Assembly: GCA_028697715.1 (NCBI GenBank)
Contig: JAQVDS010000016.1
Coordinates: forward strand, 1 to 63,089
Length of the DNA: 63,089 nucleotides
Reading direction: 5' to 3'
Source of the DNA: Acidithiobacillus sp.
GTDB lineage: Bacteria > Pseudomonadota > Gammaproteobacteria > Acidithiobacillales > Acidithiobacillaceae
Below the pieces are notes generated by a model that had not been told where the DNA came from, made no database searches, and worked only from the letters and a program-made list of their open reading frames with translations. The translations under genes and the position numbers were made by a program. The stretch's first letter is position 1. Each line of letters begins with the position of its first letter. Positions 57,788 through 63,089 of this stretch are shown here, piece by piece.

Positions 57788-58885
57788 ATGCGTAAGACCC
57801 TGGTTGTTTATGCCTTAAGCACGCTGGTCATTTCTGCTGCTTGCGATTTAGCCTACGCCAACAGCTTCGCGGTACCGACCGGTGTTGCGGCCCTATCGGA
57901 GGCCGGGGCGGTGGTGGCCGACGGGCAACCAGTCAGTGATTATTCCTATAATCCGGCAGGCATGGCTTTTTTCTCTGGAAATCGGGCAGCCATTGAGCTA
58001 CTGGCCCAGCGTCCTTCCTATAATTACGCCAATGGCAGCACCGACATCGGTGCGCAGACCAATACCAGTATCCTTGCCGACCTCTATTATACCCATCGCT
58101 TCGACAGCATGCCGCTGGCGCTGGGTATTGGGGTCACTTCGCCCTATATCCTGCGCGACAGTTGGGCGCCCAATGCCCTGTACGAGGGAAGTCCATACCT
58201 CAAGAATCAACTGCGCATCATTGATATCAATCCGAGCATCGCTTACCTGCTGCTCCCTAATCTCAGTGTGGCGGTTGGGCTCGACTACTACCAAAGCATT
58301 GGCGGTAAATTCGGTACCCTCTCGGCAGACGGCAGCGGTGTCGGTGGTCGCATCGGCCTGCTCTACAGCACTGAGGGCTATAACGTTGGGTTGAGCTATA
58401 TTTCTCCCGCCAGCCTCTCTGCCAGTGCGGGCAAGATTGAGCTGCCGGGCAAGCTGCAGGCCGGTTTTCGCTATCGCTGGACACCCTCCTTTGCCACGGA
58501 GCTCGATGTCGACTGGACCAACTGGGCAAACGCACAACTGCCGTACTATGGTAACCTGGGTTGGAAGTCCGCTCTGGGCTACCGTGTGGGTCTCAGTTAC
58601 CACCTGAATCAGGACCTGGAAATCCGTGGTGGTATTGCCCATACCGACAGCCCGGCGGGAGCAAACGCGGTGCAGCTCGCGGTGCCGGCAACGGCATCCA
58701 ACTCGGCATCCTTCGGCTTGGGGATTGGTCTTGGACCCTGGCATTACGATATCGGCGCCAGCTACGCCTTGTCCGGGTCCGCTGGCGGCGCGCCATTCCC
58801 TCTCCAGGATGCTGGCACGGTACCCAGCGGGTCCTACAAGGCCAGTGCCTTCACCCTCGGGCTGGCCTTGGCGCGCAGTTTCTGA
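57788..58885 (+). CDS. FadL/TodX-like outer-membrane transport protein
   Basis: 365 residues. Signal peptide to about residue 24 (AYANS), then the FadL hallmark near the N-terminus (SEAGAVVADGQPVSDYSYNPAGMAFF, cf. AAxxDAS..NPA), repeated beta strands and a C-terminal Phe (LALARSF). The family imports hydrophobic compounds across the outer membrane. In sulfur oxidisers FadL-like proteins have been suggested for hydrophobic sulfur, but nothing here proves that. It interrupts the usual lolA–rarA adjacency. Confidence 0.82.
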   Translation: MRKTLVVYALSTLVISAACDLAYANSFAVPTGVAALSEAGAVVADGQPVSDYSYNPAGMAFFSGNRAAIELLAQRPSYNYANGSTDIGAQTNTSILADLYYTHRFDSMPLALGIGVTSPYILRDSWAPNALYEGSPYLKNQLRIIDINPSIAYLLLPNLSVAVGLDYYQSIGGKFGTLSADGSGVGGRIGLLYSTEGYNVGLSYISPASLSASAGKIELPGKLQAGFRYRWTPSFATELDVDWTNWANAQLPYYGNLGWKSALGYRVGLSYHLNQDLEIRGGIAHTDSPAGANAVQLAVPATASNSASFGLGIGLGPWHYDIGASYALSGSAGGAPFPLQDAGTVPSGSYKASAFTLGLALARSF

Positions 58886-58893
58886 TGTCCTGA

Positions 58894-60186
58894 ATGCCTG
58901 ATCGACGCCCTCTGGCCGCGCGCATGCGGCCTAGCAGTCTTGCCGAGTTCGTTGGTCAGCCGCAGCTACTCGGGGCCGGTGGTAGTCTCCGGGCTGTTCT
59001 CGATGAGGGCGGCCCAATTCCGTCTCTTGTTCTGTGGGGCCCGCCGGGTTCGGGCAAGACCACCCTCGCTCGCCTGCTTGCAGCTCAGTCCCAGGCAGAG
59101 TTCGTTACGCTCTCGGCGGTGGACAGCGGCGTCAAGGAGTTGCGCGCGGTCGCCGAAAAGGCGCGTCAGTTACGGGAGTGTGGGCAGGCATCATTGCTTT
59201 TCGTCGACGAAATTCATCGCTTCAACCGCGCACAACAAGATGCGCTATTGCCTTATGTTGAGGACGGCATTTTTACCTTGATCGGCGCAACCACGGAAAA
59301 CCCCAGTTTTGCCCTGGTCCCTGCCTTGTTGTCGCGGGCGCGTGTGTACGTTCTCCAGCCTTTGGATACTGCCGCCTTGAGAGAGATTCTCGACCGGGCG
59401 TTGCAGGATGTAGGGAAAGGCTTGGGGAAACAGAATCTGGTTGTGAGCGCCGCTGTCCGCGCGCTGCTTATTGACGCCGCCGATGGTGACGCCCGGCGTT
59501 TGCTTGGTATTCTCGAGCTGGCCGCCAACGGGAGTGAAAACGGCGAAATCACAATGGAGCAGGTACAACAGGCCATTGGCGAGAGTTGGCGGCAGTTCGA
59601 TCGCCACGGAGAGCAGTTCTACGACCAGATCTCGGCCTTTCACAAGTCCCTGCGCGGTTCGGATGTCAACGCCGCTCTGTACTGGCTGGCGCGGATGCTC
59701 GATGGTGGTGCCGATCCGCTCTATCTGGCCCGGCGTATGGTGCGCATGGCCAGCGAGGATGTCGGCCTGGCGGATCCGCGTGCCCTCAGTATCGCCATCG
59801 CTGCGCGTGACGCCTATGCGTTTCTCGGCAGTCCCGAGGGAGAGCTCGCTCTGGCCGAGGCCGCCGTCTATCTTGCCAGCGCCCCCAAGAGCAACCGCAT
59901 CGAGCTGGCTTGGAACGCAGTGCGCGCGCAGATTCGCCGCGAGCGCAGCCGGCCGGTTCCCCTGCATCTGCGCAATGCGCCGACCCGGCTCCTGCGGGAG
60001 CTGGATTATGGTCGGGAATACCAATACGATCACGATTTTCCCGATGCCATCGCGCCAGGGCAGTCTTATCTGCCACAAGGCATGGCGGACGGCCGCTGGT
60101 ATACCCCCACGGAGCGGGGCTTTGAGAAGACCATGGGCGAGCGTCTTGCCTGGATCGCTGCTCATCGGAAAAGATCAGGAGACTGA
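58894..60186 (+). CDS. rarA: Replication-associated recombination protein RarA (MgsA)
   Basis: 430 residues. AAA+ ATPase with Walker A GPPGSGKTTLARLLA, Walker B LLFVDEIHRFNRAQQDALLP, and the C-terminal MgsA domain (KSLRGSDVNAALYWLARMLD, RRMVRMASEDVGLADP). Acts at stalled replication forks. Starts 8 bp after the FadL-like gene. Confidence 0.95.
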   Translation: MPDRRPLAARMRPSSLAEFVGQPQLLGAGGSLRAVLDEGGPIPSLVLWGPPGSGKTTLARLLAAQSQAEFVTLSAVDSGVKELRAVAEKARQLRECGQASLLFVDEIHRFNRAQQDALLPYVEDGIFTLIGATTENPSFALVPALLSRARVYVLQPLDTAALREILDRALQDVGKGLGKQNLVVSAAVRALLIDAADGDARRLLGILELAANGSENGEITMEQVQQAIGESWRQFDRHGEQFYDQISAFHKSLRGSDVNAALYWLARMLDGGADPLYLARRMVRMASEDVGLADPRALSIAIAARDAYAFLGSPEGELALAEAAVYLASAPKSNRIELAWNAVRAQIRRERSRPVPLHLRNAPTRLLRELDYGREYQYDHDFPDAIAPGQSYLPQGMADGRWYTPTERGFEKTMGERLAWIAAHRKRSGD

Positions 60187-60189
60187 ACC

Positions 60190-61464
60190 ATGCTCGACCC
60201 GAACCTGTTACGCACCCAGACGGCCGCGGTGGCCGAGGCGCTCGCCCGGCGCGGGCATGTCCTGGATGTGCAGGCACTGCGGTCCCTGGACCAGCAGCGG
60301 AAAACCCTGCAAGTCGATCTGGAGGCGTTGCGCAATGAACGCAATGTCCTGTCCAAGGAGATTGGCGTCGCGCGTCGTGAGGGCCGCGACACCCAGGCGG
60401 AGCAGGCGCGTGCCGCGGAACTCGCTGCTGCCGTCAGCGAAAAGGAGGGGCGGTTGACTGCCGTCCTGGCGCAGTGGGAGGAGTGGGTGCGTACGCTACC
60501 CAATTTGCCCCAAGCGGATGTTCCCGATGGGCCCGATGAAAGCGGTAACGTCTGTGTGCGCAGTTGGGGCGAGATCCCGCGCTTTGACTTTCCGGTCAAG
60601 GACCACGTGGATCTGGGTACCGAGTTAGGTGTCCTTGATTTTGCCGCGGGCGTCAAACTCGCCGGAGCACGGTTTGTGGTATTGCGGGGCGCGGGTGCGC
60701 GTCTGGAGCGGGCGTTGACTCAATTCATGTTGGATCTGCATACGCAGGAACATGGATATGAGGAGATCGCTCCGCCTTTTTTAGCCAATCCTCAGTCGCT
60801 GCTCGGTACCGGACAACTCCCCAAGTTCGCGGAGGATCTCTTTGCGCTGCGGGATGATGATTTTTACCTGATTCCCACCGCCGAGGTCCCGCTCACCAAT
60901 CTGCTGCGTGAGGAGATCGTTGCCACGTTACCGCAGAAGTACTGTGCCTACACGCCCTGTTTTCGTCGAGAAGCGGGCTCTGCCGGACGCGATACCCGTG
61001 GCATGATCCGACAGCATCAATTCGACAAGGTCGAACTAGTGCAGATCGTGCGCCCGGAAGAGTCCGCAGCCGCGCTCGAAGAGCTTACCGCCCACGCTGC
61101 GAAGGTTCTGGAGTTGCTGGAGCTGCCCTACCGCGTCATGCTGCTCTGCGCGGGCGATATGGGATTCTCGGCCGCCAAGACGTACGACCTGGAAGTCTGG
61201 CTGCCGAGCCAGAACTGCTATCGCGAAATCAGCTCCTGCAGTAACACCGAGAGCTTTCAGGCCCGGCGCCTGCAACTGCGCTACCGCGATAGCGATGGCA
61301 AGCCGCAACTGGCGCACACCCTCAACGGGTCCGCGCTGGCGGTGGGACGCACCTTGGTCGCGTTATTAGAAAACCATCAGCAGGCCGGTGGCCGCGTGCG
61401 GATTCCCCCCGCCCTGCGACCTTATCTCCGCGGTGAAGAATTTCTTGATGTCCGCGCCAGTTGA
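60190..61464 (+). CDS. serS: Seryl-tRNA synthetase
   Basis: 424 residues. N-terminal tRNA-binding coiled coil (about 30–100), class II core with motif 2 [20 protein letters not shown] and motif 3 with [16 protein letters not shown]. Charges tRNA-Ser (and tRNA-Sec where present). ATG 60190 lies three bases after the rarA stop. Complete. Confidence 0.97.
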   Translation: MLDPNLLRTQTAAVAEALARRGHVLDVQALRSLDQQRKTLQVDLEALRNERNVLSKEIGVARREGRDTQAEQARAAELAAAVSEKEGRLTAVLAQWEEWVRTLPNLPQADVPDGPDESGNVCVRSWGEIPRFDFPVKDHVDLGTELGVLDFAAGVKLAGARFVVLRGAGARLERALTQFMLDLHTQEHGYEEIAPPFLANPQSLLGTGQLPKFAEDLFALRDDDFYLIPTAEVPLTNLLREEIVATLPQKYCAYTPCFRREAGSAGRDTRGMIRQHQFDKVELVQIVRPEESAAALEELTAHAAKVLELLELPYRVMLLCAGDMGFSAAKTYDLEVWLPSQNCYREISSCSNTESFQARRLQLRYRDSDGKPQLAHTLNGSALAVGRTLVALLENHQQAGGRVRIPPALRPYLRGEEFLDVRAS

Positions 61465-61699
61465 GCCCTATGTGCCGATATCCTGTGCGCTGCACAGCGA
61501 ACTGGAACTAGCCGCCATGCGCCGTCGGCCTCTGCAGTTGCAGCTTAGGGGGGACCGCAGTTTGCGCGGGATAATTACCGATGTCTGGACTGCATATGGG
61601 CGGGAATGGTTGCTGCTCTCAGTGCAACCGGCATCTTCCCGATCTGATTATTTGATCGATTTGACAGAGATAGAGGGAGCGCATGCAGTTCTATCCTAA
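61448..61699 (+). CDS. Rof-like (Rho inhibitor) small protein
   Basis: 83 residues. The start [20 protein letters not shown] followed by [16 protein letters not shown] matches the Rof family (Rho-binding antiterminator, Sm-like beta barrel) whose members begin Y.PI.CD..D.lE.ac. In Escherichia coli Rof inhibits transcription terminator Rho. ATG 61448 overlaps the serS end by 17 bp and its own end overlaps the next gene, so it is tightly embedded in the operon. Family call is by pattern only. Confidence 0.65.
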   Translation: MSAPVEPYVPISCALHSELELAAMRRRPLQLQLRGDRSLRGIITDVWTAYGREWLLLSVQPASSRSDYLIDLTEIEGAHAVLS

Positions 61700-62729
61700 G
61701 AAATGGCTCGGACTATTCGCCCTGGCGACAGGAGCCCTGTTGCCGGGCAGGTCTGCGTTGGCAGCAGAGTTTCCACTGCCTGCGGCAGGCAGCAATATGG
61801 TCGGCCAATTGCACGTCGTACTTGCCCGTCAGCAGGATACCCTGCTCGACATCGCCCGCCATTACGACGTGGGCTACAACGAGATTCGCGAGGCCAACCC
61901 CGGTGTCGACCCCTGGCTGCCGGGGAAAGGTACCCGCGTCCTCGTGCCTACCCAATATATTCTTCCACCGCCCCCTTGGCAGGGTATCATCATCGATATT
62001 CCGGCACGCCGCCTCTACTACTTCCCGGCTGGGAAAAAGGTGGTCTACACCTATCCCATCGGCATCTTCCGTCCCAAATGGCCAGATCCGCTGGGTACTA
62101 CGCGCATCATCGCCAAGGTCAAAAATCCGAGCTGGACCGTACCGAAAAATATCCAGGAAGAACACGCCAAGGCCGGCGAGCCGATCCCCGCTTACTTTGC
62201 CCCTGGACCTGACAATCCCATGGGAGAATTGGCATTGGAAACCGGCTGGTCGCAGATCTACATCCACGGCACCAACAAACCCTGGGGGGTGGGTATGCGG
62301 GTAAGTCATGGCTGCTTCCATGTCTACCCGGAAAATGAGGTCCAGCTGTTCAAGATGGTCAAGGTGGGGACACCAGTGCGGAGCATCGACGAACCCTATC
62401 TGGTGGGAAGTGATGGCGATGGACACCTGTACCTGCAGGCATTTACACCCATTGAGTCCTACAAGAGCGATCTCTCGCCGCAGCAGCGCGCGGTGAATGC
62501 CATCGTTCGGTATCAAAAGGGCATGAGCACCCCCGTCGTTGTGAACTGGCAGCGTGTGATCGACCTGGTGCAAAAGCCAAATACCGTGCCAACCGGTATC
62601 GATGTCTCTGCGCCCAGCCTCACGCAGGTTATCAATACCTTACCTGCGCAGCCCTATGCCTTCGCACCCTTTGGAGACAATGCGAATCAGGCCACTCCAC
62701 CGCCGCCAGCGACGCCTGTTCCGGGGTAG
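61683..62729 (+). CDS. L,D-transpeptidase with LysM domain (ErfK/YbiS/YcfS/YnhG type)
   Basis: 348 residues. Signal peptide to about residue 28 (ALAAE), LysM module (LARQQDTLLDIARHYDVGYN, about 40–85), and the YkuD catalytic domain with HGTNKPWGVGMRVSHGCFHV, where the Cys of SHGC is the nucleophile. Cross-links peptidoglycan or anchors proteins in the periplasm. The C-terminal tail is Pro-rich. ATG 61683 lies within the end of the Rof-like gene. Confidence 0.92.
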   Translation: MQFYPKKWLGLFALATGALLPGRSALAAEFPLPAAGSNMVGQLHVVLARQQDTLLDIARHYDVGYNEIREANPGVDPWLPGKGTRVLVPTQYILPPPPWQGIIIDIPARRLYYFPAGKKVVYTYPIGIFRPKWPDPLGTTRIIAKVKNPSWTVPKNIQEEHAKAGEPIPAYFAPGPDNPMGELALETGWSQIYIHGTNKPWGVGMRVSHGCFHVYPENEVQLFKMVKVGTPVRSIDEPYLVGSDGDGHLYLQAFTPIESYKSDLSPQQRAVNAIVRYQKGMSTPVVVNWQRVIDLVQKPNTVPTGIDVSAPSLTQVINTLPAQPYAFAPFGDNANQATPPPPATPVPG

Positions 62730-62741
62730 CAATAAAAGGGC

Positions 62742-62770
62742 TTGCAATGGGGGAGTGAGCTCGGTATAGT
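62742..62770 (+). promoter_or_regulatory. Upstream sigma-70 promoter before the tRNA gene
   Basis: -35 TTGCAA (62742–62747), 17-bp spacer, -10 TATAGT (62765–62770), 13 bp after the transpeptidase gene. The transcript would carry a short GC-rich stem (CCTCGCC..GGTGAGG) before reaching the tRNA. Confidence 0.5.
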
Positions 62771-62824
62771 TCGCTTCCTCGCCGCTGAGGTGGTGAGGCT
62801 GGAAACGAAGGAAGACGCTTAGTA

Positions 62825-62854
62825 TTGCTTTTGAATTCGAATTCAGGCTAGAAT
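62825..62854 (+). promoter_or_regulatory. Proximal sigma-70 promoter of the initiator tRNA
   Basis: -35 TTGCTT (62825–62830), 18-bp spacer, -10 TAGAAT (62849–62854); the mature tRNA begins 12 bp further on. Confidence 0.5.
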
Positions 62855-62865
62855 GTAAGACCCGG

Positions 62866-62942
<77 letters not shown>

Positions 62943-63089
62943 AATATTCGCAGTATGCTGTTTTGTTCTTTCAAAACCGAGTGGAGATGTGTGGGGTTTA
63001 GGCCCTTGCGTGGTGTAGGTACTGGGTGTGTGTAGTGGTTCTGCTGCTATGTACATTGAGTATTTATGCTACGTAAAGTTTTGAGAATT

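Noticed and set aside
62960..62977. Terminator after the tRNA
   Set aside because: A weak 6-bp stem (GTTTTG/CAAAAC) is present but no T-run follows, so it is not called.

Overview
The window reads as one bacterial chromosomal segment with high GC and gammaproteobacterial-type gene content. Whole-gene similarity recalled from memory (peroxiredoxin–glutaredoxin hybrid beside glutathione reductase, a DsrE-like protein, the rpmBG / hrcA-grpE-dnaK-dnaJ / dapB order) points to an acidophilic sulfur oxidiser of the Acidithiobacillus type. That assignment is inference; no rRNA is present to settle it.

Layout. 0–5 kb: an operon of an outer-membrane porin and an ABC importer (ATPase, binding protein, fused permease) whose last gene, a secreted histidine phosphatase, is cut off after about 40 codons. 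5.2–8.5 kb: a decayed metal-resistance block on the minus strand, with a shredded CusA-type RND pump, a Cys/His-rich remnant, a frameshifted glutaredoxin-like gene, an intact DUF302 gene behind a MerR-type promoter, and the tail of an IS30-like transposase. 9–12.5 kb: rmlACDB (dTDP-L-rhamnose). 12.5–16.4 kb: a Na+/H+ antiporter broken by an internal deletion, a PEBP-like protein, and an AhpD-like protein under a multi-half-site operator. 16.4–19.5 kb: an island with an XRE–cupin–methyltransferase fusion followed by AzlC and AzlD exporter genes. 19.5–21.1 kb: a short integron-type cassette array without integrase, in minus orientation, containing two attC-like sites, a broken GIY-YIG nuclease and a DUF4160/DUF2442-HTH pair. 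21.2–26 kb: a nitroreductase and four consecutive, divergent CorA-like genes. 26–29.1 kb: a porin and an APC permease behind an excellent sigma-54 promoter match.

29.2–63 kb is mostly compact core genome: rpmB-rpmG; CIRCE-hrcA-grpE-dnaK-dnaJ-dapB; apbC, dcd, dut, coaBC, radC, dgkA; purine and methylthio-nucleoside salvage; gor with the Prx–Grx hybrid; mfd-serB; ispD-ispF-truD; a MerR regulator; trxB with an Smr protein; ftsK-lolA-FadL-like-rarA-serS; a Rof-like gene; an L,D-transpeptidase; and an initiator tRNA.

The most notable items are (1) the integron cassette remnant, (2) the XRE–cupin–methyltransferase fusion linked to AzlCD, (3) the four-gene CorA array in which only one member keeps the GMN motif, (4) the sigma-54 porin/permease unit, and (5) the clustering of eroded genes between 5 and 21 kb, several with clean internal deletions.
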